Assembly: GCA_910589635.1 (NCBI GenBank)
Contig: CAJUTD010000067.1
Span: forward strand, 1-16,815
Direction: 5' to 3'
Length of the DNA: 16,815 nucleotides
Source: an uncultured Lachnospiraceae bacterium
GTDB lineage: Bacteria > Bacillota > Clostridia > Lachnospirales > Lachnospiraceae
Positions 1 through 7,694 of the stretch are shown here, in pieces (within the stretch, counting starts at the first letter, position 1; each line of letters starts with the position of its first letter). The notes below the pieces were generated by a model. It had not been told where the DNA came from. It searched no databases and saw nothing but the letters and a program-made list of their open reading frames with translations. The translations under genes were made by a program, and so were the position numbers.

Positions 1-72
1 TTTATATGCAAAACATACACCGCAGCCACGTGGCCACCCATGGCCGCAGGTATGATAATGCCTCTTTTTCAT
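1..72 (-). CDS. Possible start of a small Cys/His/Gly-rich peptide gene, cut by the window edge
   Basis: A reading frame begins with ATG at 72 and stays open for 24 codons to the window edge. It starts MKKRHYHTCGHG and continues with W-P-R-G-C-G-V-C, giving three Cys, three His and five Gly in 24 residues. It lies 80 bases downstream of the S8 protease stop, on the same strand. Small Cys/Gly-rich peptides next to a protease and an exporter are often precursor peptides of modified natural products, but that role is inferred. Against it, the nearest purine-rich stretch (AGAGGG) is about 15 bases from the ATG, too far for a normal ribosome binding site. A competing 39-codon frame covers 2-121. 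The stretch 73-152 shows nothing else clear. Confidence 0.25.
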   Translation of the reverse strand, partial: MKKRHYHTCGHGWPRGCGVCFAYK

Positions 73-152
73 TTGTAATAGCGAAAGCCCTCTGCCGCAA
101 ACATGACGCCAAAGCTGTCATATGGCCCTGGCAGGGGTTATAACAATTGCCT

Positions 153-1316
153 TTAAATAAGCATATCTATCATAAACTGAAACACCTTGTCGTCCGGCAG
201 CTCTGCCGCCCGCAAAATCTGTCCATCTGCCTCGGCGGCTGTTATCTGCCCTTCCTCACTCTCCTCACCATAAATCCACAGGCTGACATTTCCACACCTG
301 TCAGGAGAAAGATAAGAGGTAACGCCCACCAAGATAATTTCACAAGAAAAATACCAAGCCATGCGTGCAATAAACGCATCCAAATCATTTGAATCCGATT
401 TATCGGTTTCATTCCCAAGCAAAATGCCAGGCAGGGCTGTTTCATCCCAAGGGCGGTTACCAGACAAATTTGCCGCTGCCCGGGCATCATAATCCTCCCG
501 GTGCAGGCCGTCCATCAATACCCCCAGCAGACGAGCCAGCCGCTTGGCAGTAAATCCGCTCAGCAGGACTACGGGAATTTCCACCGGAGGATAAGGACGA
601 GGTTCACTGCCCTGTGAGGGCGCCTGATTCCCAGCGTTTTCAATCAGCAGACGTAATATTTCATCTCTATCCGCATCCGCATTGGCTTTGAGATAAGAAA
701 GTATCTTAGCCGTAACCAACGGCGCGGCATAGCTGTTTGATACCGCAGTTTCTGTCTGCTGTCCCTGCAAACTCAAATTATGTTCCGAGGAAGCCTGAAA
801 ATGAATCCTCGAGAACGGATCATAACAATATATATATTCATCATCCGTAAGCTCTGGATGGTACTTTACGCCAATCACACCCGGCAAATAAGCGGGATAT
901 GTAACGGTTCCACGATTGCCGGAAGCCGCCACCAGAATTCTGTCTGCACAAAGCAGCCTCTTTACGGCTTCTTCCAGCTTCGCAAAATCCTCATATGCAT
1001 AAGTGCCGACACTGAGATGAATCAAACGGATATCCATAGATATACACAATTCAAACGCTTTCAAAAGCCTCCCCACATTGCCCCGCAGCGTATCTCCCTG
1101 CAAAATCTGTATACTGTACACATCCACATTTGCCAGTTCCGTATACCGCTGCACAATACGGGCGCATATAGAACCGTGGCTGTCCGGCAAGACTGCGTTA
1201 TCCGGCAAAACAGTAACCGACAGATTATCTTCAATCCGAAAACTTCCTGCCAAAGGGCATGCTCCGGGATGAATGCCATCATCTAAAATTGCCATACGGA
1301 TATTTCTGCCCGACAT
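153..1316 (-). CDS. Cytoplasmic subtilisin-like (S8) serine protease with an extra C-terminal domain
   Basis: This 387-residue protein has an S8 catalytic triad: Asp12 in AILDDGI, His47 in DSHGS and Ser195 in SNSYAAP. Asn134 in AASGN would form the oxyanion hole, and LIHLSVGT (98-105) matches the usual substrate-binding strand. It has no signal peptide, propeptide or membrane segment, so it should act in the cytoplasm, unlike secreted subtilisins. The protease domain ends near residue 215. About 170 further residues, starting near EIPVVLLSGF, were not recognised. ATG at 1316 follows a purine-rich AAGGTGG at good spacing. The gene lies 36 bases after the ABC exporter gene, and S8 proteases beside peptide exporters in Firmicutes commonly mature ribosomal peptides, so the 78-residue peptide upstream or a peptide beyond the window edge is the likely substrate. 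The Ser motif departs from GTSMAAP, but the triad is intact. Confidence 0.85.
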   Translation of the reverse strand: MSGRNIRMAILDDGIHPGACPLAGSFRIEDNLSVTVLPDNAVLPDSHGSICARIVQRYTELANVDVYSIQILQGDTLRGNVGRLLKAFELCISMDIRLIHLSVGTYAYEDFAKLEEAVKRLLCADRILVAASGNRGTVTYPAYLPGVIGVKYHPELTDDEYIYCYDPFSRIHFQASSEHNLSLQGQQTETAVSNSYAAPLVTAKILSYLKANADADRDEILRLLIENAGNQAPSQGSEPRPYPPVEIPVVLLSGFTAKRLARLLGVLMDGLHREDYDARAAANLSGNRPWDETALPGILLGNETDKSDSNDLDAFIARMAWYFSCEIILVGVTSYLSPDRCGNVSLWIYGEESEEGQITAAEADGQILRAAELPDDKVFQFMIDMLI

Positions 1317-1352
1317 ACCAGACCACCTTCCCCTTCAACAACAACAAACCGC

Positions 1353-3164
1353 TCACTGCACACCCTTATATTTCTCAGCCTGCAGTTTATACATCTGCGC
1401 ATACACCCCATCCGCTTCCATCAGCTCTTCATGGTTCCCCATCTCGGCCAGAGCACCATTGTCCAGAACAAAAATCATATCGGACAAATGTATATTGGAC
1501 AGCCGATGCGAGATCAGGACTGCGCCCCCGTCCGCATACATCGTCTGAAACATGCCAAATACCTCGTCTTCCGACTTAGCGTCTAAGGCAGCGGAAGGCT
1601 CGTCTAAAATATAGATATCCGCCTTGCGGAAAAATGCCCGGGCAATCGCCATTTTCTGCCATTGCCCGCCGGACAGTTCCTGCCCGCTCTCATCGTATCT
1701 GCGCGTAAGGTAAGTATCAAGCCCCTGGGGAAACCGGGCGGTAAAACTATCGGCCCCGCTCCGTTTGAGCGCATCCTGCACGAGCCCTTCCTCGTCCGCC
1801 TTGCTGATATCGGACAATGACACCGACTCTTTGACCGTAAACGCATAATTGCTGTAATCCTGAAAAACTGTGCTAAAGCGACGACGCACACTGTCCGGCG
1901 TATATTCCCGGATATCCTTGCCATCCATTAGTATCTGCCCCTCCACCGGGTCATAAAACCGCAACAGTAGCTTGACAATCGTCGTCTTGCCGCTTCCATT
2001 TGCCCCAACCAAAGCAATTTTCTGTCGGCTTGTAAATAAAAAACTGACATTTTTCAACACCCAGGGCAGATTATCGCTATATCGAAAACTGACATTTTTA
2101 AATTCAACCGTAAACGTGGGTTCCGTAAGTTCCAAAACCCCGTCTTCACAGATCCTGCTCTCAAACCCCAAGAATTTCCTGTAGTTCTGTATGCGCATTT
2201 TGCCGTCCGCCAGCTGCGTGTAACTGGCTATCACCATATACATGCTGCCTAACATCTGCGTCATGATTCCCTGCAAAAAAGAATAATCTCCGATGGTACG
2301 CGTCCCCTGGACAACCGACAATCCCAGCAGGAACAGGAACACAGCCGCCACAATTTCCGGCAAAGCCGAGAGCGCCAGAAGAATCCTCGTATATCTAAGC
2401 GAAATTTTCTTTTTCTTAGAGAATAACATCTTCCAAATATTCAGAAACTTGCCGCTGATAAATGGATAGATATTATAAATCCTTACATCCTTAGCGAATT
2501 CCCGCGAGAGCAGGATATCAGATGCATACTGCATCTTGCGCTGTTCTCCCAAATACTCCCTCTGAAAACCATAGATAGCCTCCACTTGTTTTATCTGGGC
2601 AACGGTACTGGGAATCGCTGAGACAGCGAAAATAGCAGGCAATACAACACTGAACTGAAATAAATATGCAAAAGCAATCACAAACTGCACAAAATATCGG
2701 ATAACATCCATCGCCTGAAAAGCCGCAAATGTGATCAACGGACTGTTACTGTCCGCGTCGCTCACCTCATTGTAAAAGGCGGCTGAATCAAAGAACGATA
2801 AATCCAGCTTGGCTGCCTTTTCCATGATAAGCTGTTTCGTCGCGGTATCTACCGTATCGCGGTGCAAGCCGGCATAATACGTGCTCACAGTCTCTATGCC
2901 TTTGCTGAGTATATTAAGCCCTAACAACAGTAATGATAAAATGAGAAACGTCTGTACTGCGCCGCCAGACGAAGGCCTGACGCCTCCCGCAAGAAAGTCT
3001 ATCAGCGACCTGGTAATTGTGATGACCGCAAACGGAGCGGCCAAAGAGACAATATTTAAGATAATGCGTATGATAAAATATTTTCTGGACGTCTTCCATA
3101 AGATTCCAATACAATAACTTATAACTTGTAAAAACTCCCGCATACCCCTTATTGCCTTCTTCAT
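1353..3164 (-). CDS. ABC exporter, membrane and ATPase domains fused (peptide export type, no C39 domain)
   Basis: This 603-residue half-transporter has an N-terminal six-helix membrane domain (about 25-335) and a C-terminal ATPase. The ATPase shows Walker A GANGSGKT (about 387-394), a Q-loop in STVFQD, signature LSGGQ (about 497-501), Walker B ILDEP (about 519-523) and switch His in LISHR (about 552). It should work as a homodimer moving substrate out of the cell. There is no N-terminal C39 peptidase domain, so leader removal would need another enzyme. The S8 protease 36 bases downstream is the obvious candidate. The start is ATG 3164, four bases after AAGAGGT. A TTG 33 bases further upstream is open but has no ribosome binding site. 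The family also includes lipid and drug exporters, so a peptide substrate is inferred from the neighbouring secreted peptide and protease. Confidence 0.88.
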   Translation of the reverse strand: MKKAIRGMREFLQVISYCIGILWKTSRKYFIIRIILNIVSLAAPFAVITITRSLIDFLAGGVRPSSGGAVQTFLILSLLLLGLNILSKGIETVSTYYAGLHRDTVDTATKQLIMEKAAKLDLSFFDSAAFYNEVSDADSNSPLITFAAFQAMDVIRYFVQFVIAFAYLFQFSVVLPAIFAVSAIPSTVAQIKQVEAIYGFQREYLGEQRKMQYASDILLSREFAKDVRIYNIYPFISGKFLNIWKMLFSKKKKISLRYTRILLALSALPEIVAAVFLFLLGLSVVQGTRTIGDYSFLQGIMTQMLGSMYMVIASYTQLADGKMRIQNYRKFLGFESRICEDGVLELTEPTFTVEFKNVSFRYSDNLPWVLKNVSFLFTSRQKIALVGANGSGKTTIVKLLLRFYDPVEGQILMDGKDIREYTPDSVRRRFSTVFQDYSNYAFTVKESVSLSDISKADEEGLVQDALKRSGADSFTARFPQGLDTYLTRRYDESGQELSGGQWQKMAIARAFFRKADIYILDEPSAALDAKSEDEVFGMFQTMYADGGAVLISHRLSNIHLSDMIFVLDNGALAEMGNHEELMEADGVYAQMYKLQAEKYKGVQ

Positions 3165-3200
3165 AAATACCTCTTTTACTTGCCTGCGCAGCCGCAAAGC

Positions 3201-3221
3201 GCCGGGGCGGACTGCCCCGGC
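3201..3221 (-). terminator. GC-rich stem-loop between peptide gene and exporter, probable attenuator or RNA-processing site
   Basis: GCCGGGGC and GCCCCGGC form a perfect 8-bp stem around a 5-base loop. The stem lies 59 bases past the peptide stop codon and 37 before the exporter start. On the transcribed strand it is followed by GCTTTGCGGC, with no real U-tract, so it is not a full intrinsic terminator. It could be a partial terminator or a stabiliser of the upstream message, giving more peptide than exporter. The stem is seen directly and the role is inferred. Confidence 0.6.
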
Positions 3222-3279
3222 ATTCCGCTTTTTGAGCTGCTTTGATACTCTATATAAAAAATATTCCCCTCGAGCTTAA

Positions 3280-3516
3280 CTAACTACATCTTATCCAGCC
3301 GCCAACCCAGCATTGTTTAGATCGATTATACTGTCGCTTATACAATACCCCATTTTCTAACTTATACTTCCAGACAATAATATCGGCAAGAGGCATAATC
3401 TCCGCCTCGCTATTTGCCTTCGCGTATACTTCCGGCTGCGGCACACACAGTATGCCCGTACACATTACTATCGCACACATCAGTACAAGCACCAGTTTCT
3501 TCCCTTTAATTTTCAT
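3280..3516 (-). CDS. 78-residue secreted peptide, Trp/Tyr-rich with two C-terminal cysteines
   Basis: The peptide has a classical signal sequence: K4-G-K-K-L, a hydrophobic core at 8-25 and a probable signal peptidase site after VYA (residue 32). The mature part is about 46 residues. It is rich in aromatic and basic residues, with the run KYKLENGVLYKRQYNRSKQC, tryptophans at 49, 70 and 74, and cysteines at 69 and 77 that could form a small C-terminal disulphide loop. The pattern Y-x(4)-NG-x(2)-Y-x-R-x-Y/W-N-x(4)-x-W-V resembles, from memory, short secreted proteins common in gut Clostridia whose function is unknown. Its ATG overlaps the end of the M56 protease gene by 11 bases, with GGAGG nine bases upstream inside that gene, so the two are translationally coupled. 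It may be a toxin, bacteriocin, signal or M56 ligand. I do not recognise a named family. Confidence 0.72.
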   Translation of the reverse strand: MKIKGKKLVLVLMCAIVMCTGILCVPQPEVYAKANSEAEIMPLADIIVWKYKLENGVLYKRQYNRSKQCWVGGWIRCS

Positions 3517-4639
3517 TTGTCACATCCTCCAAATCTTCGTAGATTTTAAGCTCCGCAAACGTCTCCGTCATTTCCTTGATCCAGCCCATCCACTCACCCT
3601 CAATATAAACTTCATACCCCCTATCGGACTCTATTAAATAAGACGTCTCGGGGCTCGGGCAATCAAACGTACCTGGGATATCCGCACCATAATCAGCTTC
3701 CACGATAAACGATATGGACGCCAGGAACAGCAGACAGGATGACACCGTTATGTATACGCCTTTTCGCCCTTTGTCGAGCCAGTGATTATCCAAGATACAG
3801 TGAAATCTCTGCTTCATGGCGCTCCCCCTTTGTGAGGCGAACATAATCATCATTCCCGTTCTCGGCCGCGCCCCTTCCTTCATCGACTTAACGATACACT
3901 CCAGATACTCTATCTTCTCCTCATCGCTAAGCCCGGCAGTCAGGCGGCAGTCCACATTAATCTCGATTACCCGCGCGATTATTCTCCTCAGCAGATACAC
4001 AATCGGGTTCCACCAATAAATAATACAGAGAACCTCGCACAAAACCTTCACCAACATGTCGCGGTGGTAAAAGTGCATCATCTCATGCCTCAAAATAAAA
4101 TTCAGTTCCTTTTCGGTATAGCGATTGCCCGGCATTAAAATCTTAGGCTGCACCAAACCATAGATTGCCGGAGACCGCATCTCTGGGACAAGCAGTACTT
4201 TAAAATGCTGGGCCTTGCCAAAATCCTTGTTGATCCGCTCAATGACAGCTCTTATATCATACCGAAAGTAACCGGTACATTTCCCCAACATATGCACAAA
4301 ACAAAGATGCTGCACGATACGGATCAGCACGGCGCCTGCCACACCTGCTATCCACAAGTAACCTAACGCTTCCCCTACCGTAAGTCCATCTATCCCAAAA
4401 CTTACCTCGGAAAGCCACAAATCCCTCAACTCTGTAAGAATATGCCTGCTGGAAAGTGTGATGGTAAAGCCAAATTCAACGGGAAGCAATATCCGTATGA
4501 CATTGACTGCCAGAAAAACACTGATATACCTTCCCACAGTCTTCAATGTGACGTCCAATCTTAGCAGCATCCATATCGAAACGGTGAACAATGCACTGCT
4601 TATCAGGCTAGAAAGCAGTGACGTCGGCGTTAGAGCCAT
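3506..4639 (-). CDS. M56-family (BlaR1/MecR1-like) membrane zinc metalloprotease
   Basis: This 377-residue membrane protein carries the zinc-protease motif HEMMH (His185-Glu186-His189) and the second motif E226-x3-D230, where Glu226 would be the third zinc ligand as in BlaR1. Membrane segments are visible near 8-27, 34-53, 92-112, 197-220 and about 302-322. BlaR1/MecR1 proteins sense an outside ligand and trigger destruction of the partner BlaI/MecI repressor. Here the region after the last helix is only about 55 residues and lacks the penicillin-binding sensor domain, so the signal is not expected to be a beta-lactam. It starts at ATG 4639, preceded by AAGGAGGG, 12 bases after the BlaI gene. 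Its 3' end holds the ribosome binding site of the secreted peptide. A role as regulator of the operon is inferred from family and position. Confidence 0.88.
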   Translation of the reverse strand: MALTPTSLLSSLISSALFTVSIWMLLRLDVTLKTVGRYISVFLAVNVIRILLPVEFGFTITLSSRHILTELRDLWLSEVSFGIDGLTVGEALGYLWIAGVAGAVLIRIVQHLCFVHMLGKCTGYFRYDIRAVIERINKDFGKAQHFKVLLVPEMRSPAIYGLVQPKILMPGNRYTEKELNFILRHEMMHFYHRDMLVKVLCEVLCIIYWWNPIVYLLRRIIARVIEINVDCRLTAGLSDEEKIEYLECIVKSMKEGARPRTGMMIMFASQRGSAMKQRFHCILDNHWLDKGRKGVYITVSSCLLFLASISFIVEADYGADIPGTFDCPSPETSYLIESDRGYEVYIEGEWMGWIKEMTETFAELKIYEDLEDVTNEN

Positions 4640-4651
4640 AGCGTTCCCTCC

Positions 4652-5047
4652 TTACTGCTGTTTTCTCTCTTGTATAAACTTCTCCAATTCCTCTATCAGC
4701 TCCTCGTTATTCTCCGTACTGTCAAACAAGGCGCTCAGATATCTCACTTTCGAGGCAAACCTGCCAAACGGGAAAATCTCTGATGTCACATATTTCATTG
4801 CATATTCCTCCGGCGTAATGACAGGAGCATAGCTTCGCGACAAAACGGTTCCGCTCTGGACAATATCAGCAACTTCTATGAACTCTCTCCGAAGCAGATT
4901 CTTCAACACTGACTGCACCGTGTTGATACTGAGTTCCGGCCGCTTTTCAGGAATCTTCGATGCAATCATCGGTTTCCCCTCTTCCCAAAGCACATTCATA
5001 ACATCTAACTCCCGCTTGCTTAATGCGAATTTATCTTTTTTGCCCAA
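4652..5047 (-). CDS. BlaI/MecI-family repressor, full length
   Basis: This 131-residue DNA-binding protein has the BlaI/MecI winged-helix domain (about 7-80). It includes SKRELDVMNVLWEEGKP, the recognition region around ELSINTVQSVLKNLL, and the wing REFIEVADIVQSGTVLSRSY. The C-terminal part (about 85-131) is the helical dimerisation region, where family members are cut to relieve repression. The next gene, 12 bases away, is an M56 protease, the standard partner. The protein probably represses its own operon through sites over the promoter at 5103-5131. It is a close paralogue of the shorter protein at 11156-11464, with about half the aligned residues identical over the first 90. ATG 5047 follows AAAGGAGG. 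Confidence 0.92.
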   Translation of the reverse strand: MGKKDKFALSKRELDVMNVLWEEGKPMIASKIPEKRPELSINTVQSVLKNLLRREFIEVADIVQSGTVLSRSYAPVITPEEYAMKYVTSEIFPFGRFASKVRYLSALFDSTENNEELIEELEKFIQERKQQ

Positions 5048-5102
5048 TTTTTCCTCCTTTCCAAAATATTAATTGTATAATATGACTATGCCTTACACGC
5101 TT

Positions 5103-5131
5103 ATTTTATAGCACTTTTTACTGTGTGTCAA
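5103..5131 (-). promoter_or_regulatory. Promoter of the blaI-M56-peptide operon with a probable BlaI operator
   Basis: TTGACA (5126-5131) and TAAAAT (5103-5108) are separated by 17 bases. TATAAA at 15-base spacing is an alternative -10. The -35 box sits inside ACAGTATTGACACACAGT, which contains two ACAGT units. Another ATACAGTATT lies upstream (about 5170). The core CAGTATTGACA is identical in the promoter of the second BlaI gene at 11516-11544. Overlap of CAGT/ACTG half-sites with the -35 fits BlaI-type repression. The boxes are seen and the operator assignment is inferred. The rest of 5132-5279 holds no gene and no convincing terminator. Confidence 0.7.
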
Positions 5132-5279
5132 TACTGTTTATTTCTTCTTTTATTATTATCGTAAAAAAATACTGTATCTATAATATTTTACAATAAACTT
5201 TCCTAAAATTCAGAACAGAGAATACGCGCAGCGCAGATAAACTGCATTACAAACGCAGAAAAATGCATTTTACAAACCA

Positions 5280-5906
5280 TCATTTTGCCAGGCAGCCCTT
5301 TTGCAGTCGGTAAACCTCATCGCACAACACGTTTATATCCTCTGCATTATGCGATGACAAGATAATCGTCACACCACGCTGTTTCATCTCCAGCAAAATT
5401 TTGCGTACATCCTGCACGCCCTCCTCATCCAGGGAACTCAACGGCTCATCCAGTACCAGCAGCTTGGGATGCTCCATAATTGCCTGTGCGATCCCCAGCC
5501 GCTGCCTCATGCCAAGACTGTACTTCTTCACATGGAGACGGCTTTGAGGGTTCAGATTTACCGTCTCCATAACCTCACAGATTTCTTTGTCTCCAATTTG
5601 TTTTCTTCCTTTCGCAAGCAGCTTCAAATTCTGGAAACCACTCATATAGGAGATAAACTCAGGCGTTTCAATAATTACTCCCATATCCTCAGGGAAATCC
5701 ATATCTTTTCCCACATATTTTCCATCAACTTGAATCGTCCCCGCCGTCGGATGCACAAATCCGCAGATACACTTCATCAACATCGTTTTTCCAGAACCGT
5801 TCCTCCCGATCAGCCCATGGATTTTTCCGCTCTCCAAATTTAAATTGATATCTTTCAAAATCTCCGCTTTTCCAATTGTCAGGCTCAGATTTTCTATCTG
5901 TATCAT
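5280..5906 (-). CDS. ABC transporter ATPase, partner of the two upstream permeases
   Basis: This 208-residue ATPase has Walker A GRNGSGKT (34-41), signature YSLGMRQR (129-136), Walker B LLVLDEP (149-155) and a switch His at about 186 in LSSHN. The LGMRQ signature in place of LSGGQ is usual for ATPases that drive separate ABC-2-type permeases, including those for antibiotic-peptide self-protection. I chose ATG 5906, which follows GAGAGG at eight bases. A GTG at 5915 overlaps that site and is less likely. It follows the permease at 5919-6785 directly and closes the lipoprotein-permease-permease-ATPase gene set. Export, immunity or sensing of the secreted proteins nearby are all possible; the substrate cannot be read from sequence. 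Confidence 0.9.
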   Translation of the reverse strand: MIQIENLSLTIGKAEILKDINLNLESGKIHGLIGRNGSGKTMLMKCICGFVHPTAGTIQVDGKYVGKDMDFPEDMGVIIETPEFISYMSGFQNLKLLAKGRKQIGDKEICEVMETVNLNPQSRLHVKKYSLGMRQRLGIAQAIMEHPKLLVLDEPLSSLDEEGVQDVRKILLEMKQRGVTIILSSHNAEDINVLCDEVYRLQKGCLAK

Positions 5907-5918
5907 CTTATTCACCTC

Positions 5919-6785
5919 TCACCACTTTCCATCCGCTATCTGGCACCTTTTTGCCAGCCAAATATTGGCCGCAAACAAGACGCCGTTCAAAACCAGAAAA
6001 TAAACCACAGAGTACGGCAGCGGCACAATGGGCTCTGCAAAAAATTTATCGAAATGTTCCCCAAAAATTGCATGCGTCATCGGCAGATACCATTTGATAT
6101 TCCCCATAAAAGACACGGCTACCGCCCCAAAAACAGTGATCGCAATGTTTATCATCAGACCTATCTTCTGCCTTCCCAGAAAACGAAACAGGCACAATAC
6201 CTGTATCATCATTACAAAATAAAGCAACAACAAGCCCACGCAGATTAATGTTACGCGGATGGGCGTTCCATGCGCCATCGTGCCGGACTCCAAAAACAGC
6301 CGGTCATTCTGCGCAAATACCTCCGGGAACTTATCGTAAATCTCTGTCATAAACGGGCTCCACTGATTAGAATACTGTACCGAACCTAATCCCCAGACAA
6401 AGCTTGCCGCAAAAAAGACCAGCAGACAGGTAACGCCCACGAGAATGCCGAATAGAATCTCACCCAAAAGCCATGTGAAACGCCCCATACGCACTACTAC
6501 AAATATATTATCCGCACTTTTATCAGGAAAACCAGATAGTACTACAGTTATTATCAATGGCAGCACCAGCACATAGAACTCAAACGACATAACGAGGGCC
6601 ATCGGTTCCAGATAATTTATCTGCAATCCGGTCATCTGTGCAACCCGCAGCATATCTGAAAAAACGTACTCGCCCAGGAAGAGTATAGAGAAGAGCAGAA
6701 TCAATATATTTTTCAACGTCAGCCATTTCCGATATTCTATCCCGGCAATCCAACAGACCTTATGTAATTTCTGCATTCTAACCAT
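5919..6785 (-). CDS. ABC-2-type transporter permease
   Basis: This 288-residue integral membrane protein has about six hydrophobic helices, near residues 25-45, 68-88, 108-135, 180-205, 212-232 and 255-275. A soluble stretch after the third helix (about 138-178) should face outside. It starts at ATG 6785, sharing eight bases with the stop of the permease upstream, so the two are translationally coupled. The second ATG at 6776 is also possible. The ATPase gene begins 12 bases downstream. Two unlike permeases with one ATPase form a typical heteromeric ABC transporter of the lantibiotic-immunity or bacitracin-resistance kind, but sequence alone does not give the substrate. Confidence 0.82.
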   Translation of the reverse strand: MVRMQKLHKVCWIAGIEYRKWLTLKNILILLFSILFLGEYVFSDMLRVAQMTGLQINYLEPMALVMSFEFYVLVLPLIITVVLSGFPDKSADNIFVVVRMGRFTWLLGEILFGILVGVTCLLVFFAASFVWGLGSVQYSNQWSPFMTEIYDKFPEVFAQNDRLFLESGTMAHGTPIRVTLICVGLLLLYFVMMIQVLCLFRFLGRQKIGLMINIAITVFGAVAVSFMGNIKWYLPMTHAIFGEHFDKFFAEPIVPLPYSVVYFLVLNGVLFAANIWLAKRCQIADGKW

Positions 6786-7677
6786 TCCTTCCCTTTACCA
6801 TCTTATAAAACCATAAACAGATACCCGCAATCAACAGCCCTGCAAAGATCAGATACAGCCAATAGCCTATCCCAAATTCGACAGAGAAGCTCTGGTCATA
6901 ATACAAATGATTGGAAGGGAATAAAAATCGCACTAGTTTACAGGACAGCGGAACGTCGTCCAGCCCTTTGTTGTAATACTGTTCAATCATTAGCCCTTCG
7001 TATGCCGACCCCAGCTTTTTGCTGAAGTATTCCACAAGCGCCAGGCTGCTGATTGCAAAAAACCCCTCTTTGCACAGCACGGTAAGCGCCACGGAACTCA
7101 TGGAAAAAATGGCGGCAAGCAGACCAATATGGAAAACTTTAAGCACAAGAACCATCAAGCGTTTGCCGGCGGTCGCCCCATACGCCATGGCAATCATACT
7201 GTTGTCCGCTTCCAGCCCAAACTCCCCATAATGGGGAAATTTAAGGTATACAAGAATAAAATAAATCAAAATGCCAGCCACGACGCAGGCAAACCCTTGC
7301 CAGGCGGCTTTTAGCATCCACTTTGCCGCATATTTTCTGCGTGTTGTCCTGGAAATGGCTGAATAATAATATCCTCCAAACCACTGTTCTGCAAAATCGC
7401 TTACGGCCGGAAACGCCGCCAGTACCGGCAGGATTACAACAAACCACTGCATTCCTGTAAAGCAAGACATCACAAAATAATCGCTTGCCAGCTCGCCCAT
7501 TTGCAGCAATTCCTGCCTGCTGTAATGCAGCCATGCATAGAGCGAAACCTCGTCTGTGCCCAAGTGATTTCCTTGAAAAGCACTGAATCCGCATAATACA
7601 ACCGTCCCTAATACAGAGAGCAGATATTTCCAGGGAACATACAACACCCATCTCTCTTTCATTTTTCTTACATACAT
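6778..7677 (-). CDS. ABC-2-type transporter permease
   Basis: This 299-residue membrane protein has helices near residues 13-33, 65-90, 120-148, 172-200 and 268-290. It has a basic cytoplasmic stretch SRTTRRKYAAKW after a QWFGGYYY segment, a pattern of membrane subunits that dock on a separate ATPase. It ends inside the start of the next permease (8-base overlap) and begins 17 bases after the lipoprotein gene. ATG 7677 has only a weak AGG-type ribosome binding site, so translation may depend on the lipoprotein gene before it. It does not look like a copy of the neighbouring permease, so the transporter is probably a heterodimer. Confidence 0.8.
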   Translation of the reverse strand: MYVRKMKERWVLYVPWKYLLSVLGTVVLCGFSAFQGNHLGTDEVSLYAWLHYSRQELLQMGELASDYFVMSCFTGMQWFVVILPVLAAFPAVSDFAEQWFGGYYYSAISRTTRRKYAAKWMLKAAWQGFACVVAGILIYFILVYLKFPHYGEFGLEADNSMIAMAYGATAGKRLMVLVLKVFHIGLLAAIFSMSSVALTVLCKEGFFAISSLALVEYFSKKLGSAYEGLMIEQYYNKGLDDVPLSCKLVRFLFPSNHLYYDQSFSVEFGIGYWLYLIFAGLLIAGICLWFYKMVKGRNG

Positions 7678-7694
7678 ATTGTCTCTACCTATCT

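Noticed and set aside
2..121. 39-codon minus-strand frame starting at ATG 121, overlapping the Cys-rich frame
   Set aside because: Only a weak AGGG precedes it, its composition is not distinctive, and it competes with the other frame. There is not enough evidence to call it a gene.
780..1286. Long plus-strand frames opposite the S8 and other genes (for example 780-1286, 4458-4832, 5469-5843)
   Set aside because: They lie antisense to well-supported genes, lack ribosome binding sites and show no recognisable protein motifs.
3280..3516. Secreted peptide as an AgrD-type cyclic signal precursor
   Set aside because: It has a cleavable Sec signal peptide rather than an amphipathic leader, and there is no AgrB-type processing enzyme in the window.
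5216..5279. Possible terminator after the ABC ATPase gene
   Set aside because: Only a 5-bp imperfect stem (CTGCG/TGCAG) with a poor T-run; too weak to call.
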